Source of the DNA: a virus
Direction: 5' to 3' (one strand)
DNA: 47,385 bases
Virus record (IMG/VR): IMGVR_UViG_3300005600_000009
Span: 1 to 47,385 of that record
Part shown: piece by piece, positions 14,710 to 22,810 of the stretch
Layout: the number at the start of each line of letters is the position of its first letter
Position numbering within the stretch: position 1 is the first letter of the stretch
The notes under the pieces: model-generated
Database searches by the model: none
What the model saw: the letters and a program-made list of their open reading frames with translations, nothing else
What the model was told of the DNA's origin: nothing
Program-made: the position numbers and the translations under genes

Positions 14710-14935
14710 GCTTCCAACCTAGCAGCACGTACAGCGGACCAACTGTTATAGATGTCGCAACATATTGGCTGGCCGCATTCTCATTAGATTGAATAACCCT
14801 TACAGCGATAATGTAATGCTTCCTGTTTTCGCTATAATCGTCGGCAAACCATCCAGTCTTTGCAAAAGCGCCACCAACAATAAGTCTGCCAAAGGTTTTT
14901 ACGAAGCTCTTTGTTTCCTTGTGCAGATCCTTCAT
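14699..14935 (-). CDS. Small protein between portal and MuF, unknown
   Basis: A 78-residue protein (MKDLHKETKSFVKTFGRLIV...). It has a basic N-terminal helix, a central KHYIIAVRVIQS strand-like segment and a hydrophobic C-terminal stretch ending GWKRGG. Coupled to both neighbours (its ATG overlaps the portal stop as ATGA; its end overlaps MuF). No family recognised; it may be a portal-proximal accessory. Confidence 0.6.
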   Translation of the reverse strand: MKDLHKETKSFVKTFGRLIVGGAFAKTGWFADDYSENRKHYIIAVRVIQSNENAASQYVATSITVGPLYVLLGWKRGG

Positions 14936-16278
14936 TCCTCACCCTCCCCAAACGTAGCCACATCCCCGCCACTAAACTCAAACCCGCCCGTATCGGCAAT
15001 CTGCTCAGCCGTAAACGGTACAGGCTCCCCGCTTCCCATCATGTTGCGGTTAGTCTCGGACATCTTCTTAGCGTTGTCCAGCTTCTCGGACAGGGTTTGC
15101 TCTGTCAGGTCCGGCCAATCAAGATACCAATCCTTTTTAGGCTTGATCACGCCAACCTGCATTAGATAGCGGATGCAGTCATTGATCTGCGGAATGACGA
15201 ACGTTTCGCGTCGGCTCATGACGATAGAGTCGTATTCCTTCGCGTCTTCCGTACTGGCCCGCTCACCGGTTTGGTTGCCGATCAACACAGGAAGTGGATA
15301 GTTCTCGCTGGCTGCGGCTTCCTGGAGTGCGATATTGAAGAACTCTTTCGGATCAGGCAGCGTAATGGTCAGGTTCTGTGCGTCGATGCCCTGAAGGCTT
15401 AACCCCTTATCCAGTCCGCTGTTAAAGTCCGCAAGCACCTCATCCAGCTTATCCGCCATGCCTTCAACGTCAGTGCCGAGCATCTTAGCTAGATTAGGCA
15501 GGTCTGCTTCCTTGTCAATGTTCAGCTTCATGGGTGCGCGGGCCGTCTTCCAGAAGCCCTCACCGCCAGCGCCTACGATCTTCTCGCATGTAAGCAGAGC
15601 GTTAAAGCCGCCCTGCAAGCACGGAACACCGTAGATAGTCCCATCGTCCGCACCCTCCGCCCAGATTTGCACACGGGAGGGGTGCACGGTCATCACGCGC
15701 CCCGGATTCTGCCCGGAATGATCGCCGATAGCCGTTTCGTTAAACTGATACATGGACGGCTCGCCATAGGTCGGGCTTTGCGGGTTCGTGTCCCACTGTG
15801 ACGGCTCAAGCTGGCTTTCGTAGCATGGGATAACTTTGACTAGGCCACGGATGCCGCCTGGCACGCGATCAACCGGCTCATCTGGCCGCTTGTTGTCCGC
15901 AAATATGTAGATCAACCCGGAATACTTGCCCACACGGTTGCGCATGTCCGTTCCTTTGAGCATCTTCCAGAAGCGGGTTCGGTCGAATAGCTCTTTGACT
16001 TCCTTTTCCCATGGCGTCGAGTCGTGCGGGTCTTCGCTTTCCAGCAGCGTCGGGTAGGTCTGCCATGCACGGTCAACCTTACGCTCTACCATCGCCTTGG
16101 CAATACCGTTGCGGCGATACATCGACCAATAGTCAGAGAACGGAATGAAATCAGGATAGCCGTAGTCAGCCCACGCTGTCGGTCGCTTGGCGTCTACGCT
16201 GTACGGCTGGATAGAAGATAGGAAATTGCGCATGAGCATATTGGCTACCAATGCGCGGGCTTGCTGGTTGTCACTCAT
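14932..16278 (-). CDS. Portal protein (DUF1073-like)
   Basis: A 448-residue portal subunit; twelve copies would form the ring at the packaging vertex. The N-terminal portion with FIPFSDYWSMYRRNGIAKAM and the later GEGFWKTARAPMKLN and ASENYPLPVLIGNQTGERAS segments match the DUF1073 portal group. C-terminal sequence ends in an acidic glycine-rich tail (SGGDVATFGEGEE). Directly after TerL and before MuF. Some databases label this family with the name of anti-CBASS protein Acb1; order, length and motifs here support portal. Confidence 0.88.
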   Translation of the reverse strand: MSDNQQARALVANMLMRNFLSSIQPYSVDAKRPTAWADYGYPDFIPFSDYWSMYRRNGIAKAMVERKVDRAWQTYPTLLESEDPHDSTPWEKEVKELFDRTRFWKMLKGTDMRNRVGKYSGLIYIFADNKRPDEPVDRVPGGIRGLVKVIPCYESQLEPSQWDTNPQSPTYGEPSMYQFNETAIGDHSGQNPGRVMTVHPSRVQIWAEGADDGTIYGVPCLQGGFNALLTCEKIVGAGGEGFWKTARAPMKLNIDKEADLPNLAKMLGTDVEGMADKLDEVLADFNSGLDKGLSLQGIDAQNLTITLPDPKEFFNIALQEAAASENYPLPVLIGNQTGERASTEDAKEYDSIVMSRRETFVIPQINDCIRYLMQVGVIKPKKDWYLDWPDLTEQTLSEKLDNAKKMSETNRNMMGSGEPVPFTAEQIADTGGFEFSGGDVATFGEGEE

Positions 16279-16314
16279 GGCGGTTACTCGTAACAGTGTT
16301 TTCGGTAGTTTACC

Positions 16315-17907
16315 TTATCTGTGGCGCTTTTTCAGTAGCATTCCGACTTGCGGACCCCTCTTCTCAAGAGCGAATGCCATCATTACGGAGTCAGCCAGGT
16401 TAGGCGATTTTGTGCCCTCTGGTGCCTTGTTGATCTGAACCTTTCCGCGCGTCGATTTCTTGTATGTTGGCTGGCTTAGCTCTGCCTGCAATCGGCTTAA
16501 GTGCTGACACTCGCTACTTATGCTAATCAAGTCGTCAGGCGTCCAGTCTTTGCCCTGCGTGATCGCCTCATGGGTTCGCTTAAACCGCTCCCGAAGATGC
16601 CACCAGCACTGAGCCTTGTAGTTGTCGAAGAACTGGCCATTTGTGCGGCCCTTTATGTAATCCTTATCCTTATCGACAACTTCGCTACCGCCGTGGAACG
16701 CCTCTACTTCAACCTTGTTTTTGCGGTCCTCATTGATAGCCCTTGAATCACCGCGAACGCCAGCGCCGAGGCCGTCAGAGTCATATCTGATTGTGTAGCA
16801 TTCCCACTCGTCGCAGTGGTCGAACGCCTTTTGTGTCGTACCGTATATGTCTTCTACGCTTGATCCGTGCCACTCTCTAACGTCGCTAACCATGACGCCA
16901 TTTCGCAAGGTTTGCGCATTGCTGTCCTTGCCGAGGTCTGCCACGTCTAGGGCTGTCAACTTCTCGCCAGTAGGATCAAAGCCTAGCTTCTTGTGTGCAT
17001 CAACTGCTGACTGCACCCACGCTGACGGAATCAATACGCCATCAATAGATGCGCTAAAATCTATGTCTATTTCTTGAGCGACAGTAACGGGGTCAAGAAT
17101 TTCAAGCTGCTTAGCGTACCAGCCTTCATCTTTACGCGGATCTTCCCGCCAATGAAAGCGGAAGGTATCGAACTTCCCAGATAAGACGCGCTCGGCAAAC
17201 GGGTTGGCCAGCCCGTTAGGGGTTGATATATCAATACGGCAGTTTGTAGTCTGGGATAATGATGCTTCCACTAGCTGAGGGCGCTCAAGAAACGCGGACT
17301 CATCCACAAAGTATATGGACGCACGATCACCACGGCCTATCCCGTCGCCAGCCTCACCAACCATAACGGAGCCGGTAGAGGGGAACTTTATGCGCATATG
17401 CGGATCTGTTACGCCTTGCTGAAAACCACCCCTGAACTCTGGCGGCAACAGCTTGCAGAACATGCGCCCTTTGTAGAATAGGCTTTTGGGTGCGCCAATC
17501 TTGTCTACGTATTCTTCTTTACGGCTACCGAACCCGATAACCAGATCATCGTGTGTAATGCAGAGGGTGCATCCTAGCGCAACGGACAGCCATGACAGCC
17601 CCATGTCACGACTCTTCACCGTTGGGCCTGGGTTCTGCTCTCTCCAATTGCGCAAGGCCCACTCAATCCACTCCACTTGTCGCGGGAACAGTATAAACGG
17701 GATCATTGGCGGGAGGTTGCGTTCTGCGTTGCGCGGGTCGAATGTGCAGCCCCAATCGGTTATGAACTGAGCAGGATTGTCACGATAGAAAGCAAGCAAG
17801 GCCGGAAGTCTTTCAGGTTTGGCCCTGATTCGTTCCAGCCTCTCAGCCCGTTCTGCAAACACGCGGGAGTAATCGGGGTTGCGGTAATCAAACCACTCAG
17901 GAGCCAT
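16315..17907 (-). CDS. Terminase large subunit
   Basis: A 530-residue packaging motor. The ATPase part has a deviant Walker A KSRDMGLS (98-105) after PTV, and Walker B IYFVDES (198-204). The nuclease part has LDVADLG (Asp321 and Asp324), [10 protein letters not shown] (about 374-383) and a late Asp in PNLADSV. It would cut concatemers and translocate DNA into the prohead. The start overlaps the small-subunit stop by 11 bases. The packaging type (headful or site-specific) cannot be read from this alone. Confidence 0.93.
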   Translation of the reverse strand: MAPEWFDYRNPDYSRVFAERAERLERIRAKPERLPALLAFYRDNPAQFITDWGCTFDPRNAERNLPPMIPFILFPRQVEWIEWALRNWREQNPGPTVKSRDMGLSWLSVALGCTLCITHDDLVIGFGSRKEEYVDKIGAPKSLFYKGRMFCKLLPPEFRGGFQQGVTDPHMRIKFPSTGSVMVGEAGDGIGRGDRASIYFVDESAFLERPQLVEASLSQTTNCRIDISTPNGLANPFAERVLSGKFDTFRFHWREDPRKDEGWYAKQLEILDPVTVAQEIDIDFSASIDGVLIPSAWVQSAVDAHKKLGFDPTGEKLTALDVADLGKDSNAQTLRNGVMVSDVREWHGSSVEDIYGTTQKAFDHCDEWECYTIRYDSDGLGAGVRGDSRAINEDRKNKVEVEAFHGGSEVVDKDKDYIKGRTNGQFFDNYKAQCWWHLRERFKRTHEAITQGKDWTPDDLISISSECQHLSRLQAELSQPTYKKSTRGKVQINKAPEGTKSPNLADSVMMAFALEKRGPQVGMLLKKRHR

Positions 17908-18382
17908 CCATCATGTCCTGATACGCTCTAGCCGCATCTTGCGGGCTCATGTCTTGCGACGGTTTGACTGTGGTTGTTTGCTTTACTTCTGACTTCTCGG
18001 ACAGACCAAGATCACGAGCAATGATGTTGGCATTTAGCAGGTCAGCGGCAGCCCCGGCAAACTTCTGGGAATAGATGACTTCTTCCGCCTTGCGTACGAC
18101 ATCAGAAAAATCATCTTGTTTCCGCCATTGCCCCCATGTCTCTCGGGTAATATCAAGGAACAGGCAAAGGCCGCTTAGCGTCATAGCCCGCATCTTAGGC
18201 ATTGTGCCTTCTGTAACTTCGCCTTGATAGCTAAACAGCTTTGATTCCCAGAGAGGGTTATCTTCTACCCACTGGAAGTATTCACAACAGGCATCCCACA
18301 AGGCATCCGCAGACGCGAACAGCTTATCTCGCCCATGCTTTGTTCTGGCTTTCCAGAATTGATTGCCTTTTGGTGCTGCCAT
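17897..18382 (-). CDS. Terminase small subunit
   Basis: A 161-residue DNA-packaging protein. It shows the recognisable family phrase [14 protein letters not shown], then [35 protein letters not shown] and [18 protein letters not shown]. It would recognise the packaging start site and load TerL. Upstream lie fibre-like genes rather than the usual control region, so the packaging site is probably in or near this gene or in the noncoding block at 22.1-22.5 kb. Confidence 0.88.
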   Translation of the reverse strand: MAAPKGNQFWKARTKHGRDKLFASADALWDACCEYFQWVEDNPLWESKLFSYQGEVTEGTMPKMRAMTLSGLCLFLDITRETWGQWRKQDDFSDVVRKAEEVIYSQKFAGAAADLLNANIIARDLGLSEKSEVKQTTTVKPSQDMSPQDAARAYQDMMDGS

Positions 18383-18391
18383 GGATACCTC

Positions 18392-18697
18392 TTAACCGTA
18401 ATACTTGGCTACTTTAACCACAACATCAGGAGAAGTCGCACCACTCAGCACCACATCGAACGGCTGCTCAGCGGGGAAGCCGAAAGACTGCGGATACTCA
18501 GGCGCGGCAGTGAATGACCAATCGGTAGCGTTGTCCGGAAGATAATCATCGTTCTCATCTTTGAACTTGAACTGGATAGTTCCGCCGCCAAGATCAGCCG
18601 CGCTACCGTCGGATGCGACCATGCCAATAGCATAATTGCCGTTAAGCCCGCCCACTGACTCCGTGGCGTTTGCTGTAAATGTTGCGATTGTCTTCAT
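18392..18697 (-). CDS. Small beta-rich virion-associated protein
   Basis: A 101-residue protein (MKTIATFTANATESVGG...) with glycine-rich loops and beta pattern, ending VVKVAKYYG. It is coupled by ATGA to the preceding 388-residue fibre-like gene and lies just upstream of TerS. No family recognised; probably a fibre or capsid-surface component of the same module. Confidence 0.55.
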   Translation of the reverse strand: MKTIATFTANATESVGGLNGNYAIGMVASDGSAADLGGGTIQFKFKDENDDYLPDNATDWSFTAAPEYPQSFGFPAEQPFDVVLSGATSPDVVVKVAKYYG

Positions 18698-19860
18698 ATC
18701 CGCTTCCTCGTGGAGCTGTGCATAATTCGCTTGTGTGATTTTAGCATACGCCTTGGGTTAAATCCTTGTATGGCCACAATCACAAGCAGGCCCTGAACCT
18801 GAGTGAGCGGAGAGCCATCCCCATCTTCGGCGTCCATTGTGATGGCGTACGAATCGGCTGCCAGCTCAGGCAACTGGATAGACCATGCCCCGTTTACAGG
18901 TGTTGGCGTGTACTCAACAGCGTTAACCGTGACCACTACGTTCTGCGCATCCCCTGCCCAACCAGTGATAACCGGCGTTGTGTCGCCCGTCTGTCGGCTA
19001 TTCACCCTGATGTTGTAATCCGGAGCCGCCAGCGTAGTCAGCGTAGTGCTAGCAATCGGCCCACGGCCATCATCGTTTACGGCGCTCGTTTCGATTAAGT
19101 GTGCAGTGGCAGCGGGAAGGCTGGTAAGACTAATCGGGCTGGTAACTGACTGCCACGATCCGCCATCTACGCGATACTCAAACCCTGTAGCGTCACCGCC
19201 CGAATGCGTGAACGGCAGGCTAATAGAGTTATAGGTGATTGTCTCGCTACCATAAACAGGCGCGTTAACTGGTGGTTGCAAAGCATCCGTCGTAAAGCTA
19301 AAGCTCTCAGCCGCACCATTGCCAATCGAATTAACCGCCCTAACCTGCCCACTGTAAGCCGTATGAGGATCAAGGGTGGTGATGCTAATGGTTGTCGTGA
19401 ACGTCGTCCACGCGCCGCCGTTAAAGCTGTATTCGTAGCTATCCGCGTCATCCAGGCTGTAAGTCGGAGACAGGCTGGCAGAGCTCTTGTCCTTGGTGAT
19501 GGTGCCGATTGTCCATGCGCCTTGAGGAACAACCGTCACAGGAACTTCTACGGTGTACGCCTCCCAATCACCATATACCTGATCGCCGTCATCGAACCAG
19601 CGGCCCTCAAAACTGCCCTCAGTGTCAGCAGTAATCAGGCCGGAGCTGTCTACGCTCAGATTCCCGAGGCTATTAACGTCGTCCCACTCAAAGATGTCCC
19701 CCGCAACAACGGGGTGTGTTGTTTGATACGCAACACTTGCCGGATCATCCGTAATCGGGTCAACCATCGTGACGCTTGGGTATACCGTCCCAGCATACGC
19801 GCCGAGGTACGATACTTGTACTGTGCGGCTCGATAGGCTGGAGACATTAACCGTTGTCAT
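18694..19860 (-). CDS. Fibre-like protein with FnIII/Ig-type domains
   Basis: A 388-residue protein built from at least three beta-sandwich units. About 5-110 is an Ig-like unit (VSLS, TVYPSVTMVDP). Two FnIII-like units follow at about 115-195 and 200-280 (YEYSFNGGAWTTFTTTIS and FEYRVDGGSWQSVTSPIS align). A final Ig-like unit spans about 285-365 (GAWSIQLPELAADSYAITMD). The last 20 residues are abruptly basic (NPRRMLKSHKRIMHSS...). It could decorate the virion or bind host surface sugars. It lies upstream of TerS, coupled to its neighbours by ATGA overlaps, an unusual place for fibre genes. Confidence 0.65.
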   Translation of the reverse strand: MTTVNVSSLSSRTVQVSYLGAYAGTVYPSVTMVDPITDDPASVAYQTTHPVVAGDIFEWDDVNSLGNLSVDSSGLITADTEGSFEGRWFDDGDQVYGDWEAYTVEVPVTVVPQGAWTIGTITKDKSSASLSPTYSLDDADSYEYSFNGGAWTTFTTTISITTLDPHTAYSGQVRAVNSIGNGAAESFSFTTDALQPPVNAPVYGSETITYNSISLPFTHSGGDATGFEYRVDGGSWQSVTSPISLTSLPAATAHLIETSAVNDDGRGPIASTTLTTLAAPDYNIRVNSRQTGDTTPVITGWAGDAQNVVVTVNAVEYTPTPVNGAWSIQLPELAADSYAITMDAEDGDGSPLTQVQGLLVIVAIQGFNPRRMLKSHKRIMHSSTRKRI

Positions 19861-21002
19861 GCGTTGTCCTCAAGGTTCTGAGTGAACACAAAGCCATAGT
19901 TGTTCGAAGCGCTGTAGCCCTCGACTCTCACCGCGTCACCGACTGACCCACTTGAGGCGTTAATGGCTGAGATCACCCCGCTCGCGTCACTTGCGATAGA
20001 CGAGCCTGAGTAGACCTCTGTTCCGCCTGAAACCAAATTGATGTTGATTGACCAGTCGGACGCCTGAACCGCTGTGCCGTCTTTCTGAACGGTGATTGCG
20101 CTAATTCCTGGCACCTGACTCGCTGCCGTGGTCGCCTCTACTAGTGTCGGGCTGGCTTGTACGTTGGGCGTGCCCTCGTCGTCTTCGGCCAGAATGTAGT
20201 AATCGTAAGGCGTGTTAGCGGAGCCGGTGCTAAAGACAAGTGTAGCACTATTGCTTGCGGCTCCTGATTTAGCTTCAGGAGCCGCCGAACCCGTCGAGTC
20301 TTGGCCGGCCTTAACCTGCGCAGCACTCGGGGCGCTTGCGCCGTTAGCGAGTCGTACGCCATAGATTGTACCTGCTTCGTTCAGTGTGGCTGCAATGCTA
20401 TGCCCTGAATCCGTGGTGTTCGTTACGGCAGGCGCGCTGGTGAAGGTTGGTGCCGTGGTGTCGGCGGCTGGAGTTACCTCCTCAATATACCACGACTTAA
20501 CATACACTGACCCGCCAGATATTTCTCTTCCCTGTAGATCAATACTGGTAACGCCAGAAACTTGAAACTCCCTTGGAGTCTGACTGGCATCATTTGTCTG
20601 TATAAATTGCTGCTCGGTGCCGCCATTAACTCGAAGAGAAATTGTACGCCCACTATTTGGGTTTGGAGCCAGCACAACAACCTTATACGTTTTCGCAGAG
20701 TCTAGGCCGCCAACTGTGCCGCCTGACTGCCAAGTTCCGCCAGAAACGCGCCAGCAATCATCGCTCAGCTCGTCGTCCCACGTTGCGACAGTCCATGATG
20801 GCGGTGAGTTGCCAAACAAATCGTTGAGCATGCTCATTGAAGATGGGGTCGTGAGCGTAAGTGAGCTGGCCTCATCGTTCGGGCCAACTACAGCGGCGTC
20901 AGTCAACCCCTCGTAGACTTGGTTAAAGGTCTTGGTCGGGCTGGAAAAGGTGTCTTCGTCAAAAGATGACGGCGGTAGGTTATAGTGAAAATAATAAATC
21001 AT
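19857..21002 (-). CDS. Fibre-like protein with carbohydrate-binding-type domains
   Basis: A 381-residue beta-rich protein. Around residues 75-175 is a unit with SGGTWQSGGTVGGLDSAKTY and GRTISLRVNGGTEQ, reminiscent of carbohydrate-binding or discoidin-type sandwiches. A bacterial Ig-like region follows (DTTAPTFTSAPAVTNTTDSG, residues about 185-290), and a C-terminal unit ends FVFTQNLEDNA. No transmembrane or signal segment. Coupled on both sides by ATGA overlaps, so the three fibre-like proteins are made together. Confidence 0.6.
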   Translation of the reverse strand: MIYYFHYNLPPSSFDEDTFSSPTKTFNQVYEGLTDAAVVGPNDEASSLTLTTPSSMSMLNDLFGNSPPSWTVATWDDELSDDCWRVSGGTWQSGGTVGGLDSAKTYKVVVLAPNPNSGRTISLRVNGGTEQQFIQTNDASQTPREFQVSGVTSIDLQGREISGGSVYVKSWYIEEVTPAADTTAPTFTSAPAVTNTTDSGHSIAATLNEAGTIYGVRLANGASAPSAAQVKAGQDSTGSAAPEAKSGAASNSATLVFSTGSANTPYDYYILAEDDEGTPNVQASPTLVEATTAASQVPGISAITVQKDGTAVQASDWSININLVSGGTEVYSGSSIASDASGVISAINASSGSVGDAVRVEGYSASNNYGFVFTQNLEDNA

Positions 21003-22099
21003 ACCAAGCCCTCTGGTAATCCATTAAGAACCGCAACTCGGCGGATCTCGTAATATTCTTCACGTGCGTCCTGATCTGTCCACTGGCCGCCAGTCCATGA
21101 GTCATTGCCGCCAAGGGCAAACGCATTCCACTTCGGCATCGGGTCTGAGGTGGTTTTGACCCATCGAACCGTCTCGCTATCAACAATCAACTGATCGTCC
21201 AAATACTGCCGGAAAATTCCGTCTGACGCATTGGGCGCGGAATTCATCTTCACGTAGAAGGCTATCTTGGTAAACGTGCCAGCGGGGCCGAAAACCTGCT
21301 CGTGGGTGACGACTCCTTCGGTCGGCAAGAAACCACCGTTCAGCTTGTCAGGAATCTGAGGACTCCCACCTGCTGCAAGATTGCCCTGCATATCGTTAGT
21401 CCAGTTCATAGAAATATCGCCAAGGCTTCCTTGCGATATGTCCCTGCCAACGTCGCCAATGTCGGAATTACTCATGCTGTAGTTATCGCCATGAGGGCCG
21501 CCCCGGAAAAAAATCCCGTTTCGCAAGCCGTAGTTTCCTGAGACTGCCCAGTCCCAAAGGAACAGTGGCCCTTGCTCGCCACCGCTAAACGCTTGCCAAA
21601 AATTGCTAGTCTCACCTGTTGAGCTAAAGATGCGGAATACCTTGGAAGCCGCTGTCGCGCCATCGCCACTTGTCCAGCCGTCCATAAAAGCAATTTCAAA
21701 CTCGACGTACATTTCATCCGAACCAACTGAAAACAACTTACCAATGTTGGCGTTAGACCCGAAAGTATTTGTCGGATGCCACTCACGCCAAACGCGCAAC
21801 GCCTTACCTGAGCCGTTTAGGATGGAGGGGGCAATCTCTAGGTTCGGGTTCGCGCTGTAGCTGTCACCTGAATTGTAAAGAGCATCCCAGCCAGTCGGAA
21901 GTGAGTCGCCATCCCAGCTGAACAGCGTAGAATCACTAGGCTCTGGCGCTACCCAATCGGCTTGAGCGTCGAACGTGTCTTCAAAAAGCCAATCGCCGGA
22001 CGGCTGTGCTGGCGCATCATAATCCGACTCAAACCCGCCGCCCTGCTTTGCTCTAAACGGTATCTTTCGCCCTGGATTTTGTTGGTTGATTGCTGGCAT
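20999..22099 (-). CDS. Fibre-like protein with jelly-roll (polysaccharide lyase-like) domain
   Basis: A 366-residue protein and the first gene after the noncoding block. The N-terminus (MPAINQQNPGRKIPFRAKQG) looks like a virion-attachment peptide. From about residue 45 it has the concanavalin-like pattern of polysaccharide-lyase and glucanase folds: DEMYVEFEIAFMDGWTSGDG, WDWAVSGNYGLRNG and GTFTKIAFYVKMNSAPNASD. It might bind or cut capsule or exopolysaccharide. Catalytic residues cannot be assigned by eye. Ribosome site CGGAG precedes the ATG. Confidence 0.6.
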   Translation of the reverse strand: MPAINQQNPGRKIPFRAKQGGGFESDYDAPAQPSGDWLFEDTFDAQADWVAPEPSDSTLFSWDGDSLPTGWDALYNSGDSYSANPNLEIAPSILNGSGKALRVWREWHPTNTFGSNANIGKLFSVGSDEMYVEFEIAFMDGWTSGDGATAASKVFRIFSSTGETSNFWQAFSGGEQGPLFLWDWAVSGNYGLRNGIFFRGGPHGDNYSMSNSDIGDVGRDISQGSLGDISMNWTNDMQGNLAAGGSPQIPDKLNGGFLPTEGVVTHEQVFGPAGTFTKIAFYVKMNSAPNASDGIFRQYLDDQLIVDSETVRWVKTTSDPMPKWNAFALGGNDSWTGGQWTDQDAREEYYEIRRVAVLNGLPEGLV

Positions 22100-22137
22100 G
22101 GCTCCGGCCTGTCAAGAGGTTTTGGCCATTATCGCAT

Positions 22138-22162
22138 AAAAAAAGCCGCTGTAATAGCGGCT
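22138..22162 (-). terminator. Intrinsic terminator ahead of the late operon
   Basis: Minus strand AGCCGCT, loop ATTAC, AGCGGCT and seven T. It lies about 40 bases before the first late gene and ends the structured noncoding segment. Late transcription started upstream must read through it. Confidence 0.88.
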
Positions 22163-22511
22163 GAATCTATCGTGGCTCTGTGGCCTTCTAACTTTCCGTG
22201 TCGCTGGTACTTGCGCCTCACAGCCGGCTAGTGTTGGGAGTGTGGTGGCCTGCTCGCTCGTGCAGACTTCCAGTTTTATTGATTCGGCTGAAACCGACGA
22301 CAAGTGAGGGTGAAACACCCGCTATTCGCTACTCGCAGACTTGTCCGCTGCTCACCACACTGAATAGGGCTCTGGCATTCAGCTACAACCGGCATAACTA
22401 CCCTTCGCGTAAAAACCAAAGCCCTAATCAGTGCCCGCTAGTATCGCCTAACGGGGCGCGTGTAACGTGACGCCTCTCGGCGTGATACAAGTTCGCAACT
22501 TGTCATTGCCC
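22138..22511 (-). ncRNA. Predicted large structured noncoding RNA (late-operon leader candidate)
   Basis: About 375 nt without a convincing gene, bounded by a promoter and a terminator on the minus strand. Predicted helices (plus coordinates) are: hairpin 22487-22503 (7 bp, 3-nt loop); hairpin 22470-22483 (5 bp, GAGA loop); long helix 22416-22431 with 22360-22375 (16 bp, one U-U mismatch and one U-G); helix 22353-22361 with 22239-22247 (9 bp, perfect); nested inside it 22339-22345 with 22299-22305 (7 bp) and hairpin 22308-22320 (5 bp, 3-nt loop); then the terminator stem. A 5' GGGC may pair with GCCC near 22454. It resembles no RNA class I can name. By place it parallels the lambda pR' leader (6S RNA), and may act in antitermination, packaging or host regulation; that is inference. 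Confidence 0.7.
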
Positions 22512-22515
22512 GTTA

Positions 22516-22545
22516 ACTATAGCTCAACGTTCGCACTATTTTCAA
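22516..22545 (-). promoter_or_regulatory. Sigma70-like promoter for the noncoding RNA / late operon
   Basis: Minus strand TTGAAA (22540-22545), 18-base spacer, TATAGT (22516-22521); each hexamer has five of six consensus bases. Predicted start is a G near 22509-22511. The -35 overlaps the stop codon of the preceding gene. Confidence 0.7.
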
Positions 22546-22808
22546 TCCTCCCAAAAATCCTGAACTTGATAGCTGTCAGGAACATCAAAATGATCAGAAT
22601 AGTCATCATAAAAAATCACATTACACCCCTTGTGCTCCTGAAGAAAGGACAAAAGCATCGCCTCTCTAACCAGAACTTCCTTTCTCTTTAAGTAATTACC
22701 AAGCTCAATTGCGTCAGAAAGGTTATCAATGTCTCGAAAAAATTGAATTTTGTCTAAATTCCTCGCAACCTCGCAATCTTTGCAAGCAACACCAGATATT
22801 ATCCCCAT
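22542..22808 (-). CDS. Last leftward early gene, unknown, CxxC motif
   Basis: An 88-residue protein with an early CKDC motif (residues about 9-12) and a helical middle (LSDAIELGNYLKRKEVLVRE), ending acidic (DFWED). Start at the ATG preceded by GAGG; a TTG six bases earlier is rejected. It is the gene immediately before the late promoter, the place where lambdoid phages carry the antiterminator Q. It has no visible similarity to Q families, so only the position is suggestive. Confidence 0.6.
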   Translation of the reverse strand: MGIISGVACKDCEVARNLDKIQFFRDIDNLSDAIELGNYLKRKEVLVREAMLLSFLQEHKGCNVIFYDDYSDHFDVPDSYQVQDFWED

Positions 22809-22810
22809 AA

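Noticed and set aside
14932-16278. Possible anti-CBASS Acb1 nuclease
   Set aside because: The portal family (DUF1073) has been labelled with the Acb1 name in some annotation sets, but length, order between TerL and MuF, and portal-type motifs indicate a structural portal.
22112-22318. Minus-strand frame of 68 codons in the noncoding block
   Set aside because: It starts at a GTG in a hairpin, runs through the terminator and its T-run, lacks a ribosome site and has no recognisable protein pattern.
22138-22511. tmRNA, RNase P RNA, group I intron or tRNA cluster
   Set aside because: No tRNA-like acceptor or T-loop signature, no intron core motifs and no interrupted gene around it; the helices do not match these classes as far as I can tell by eye.
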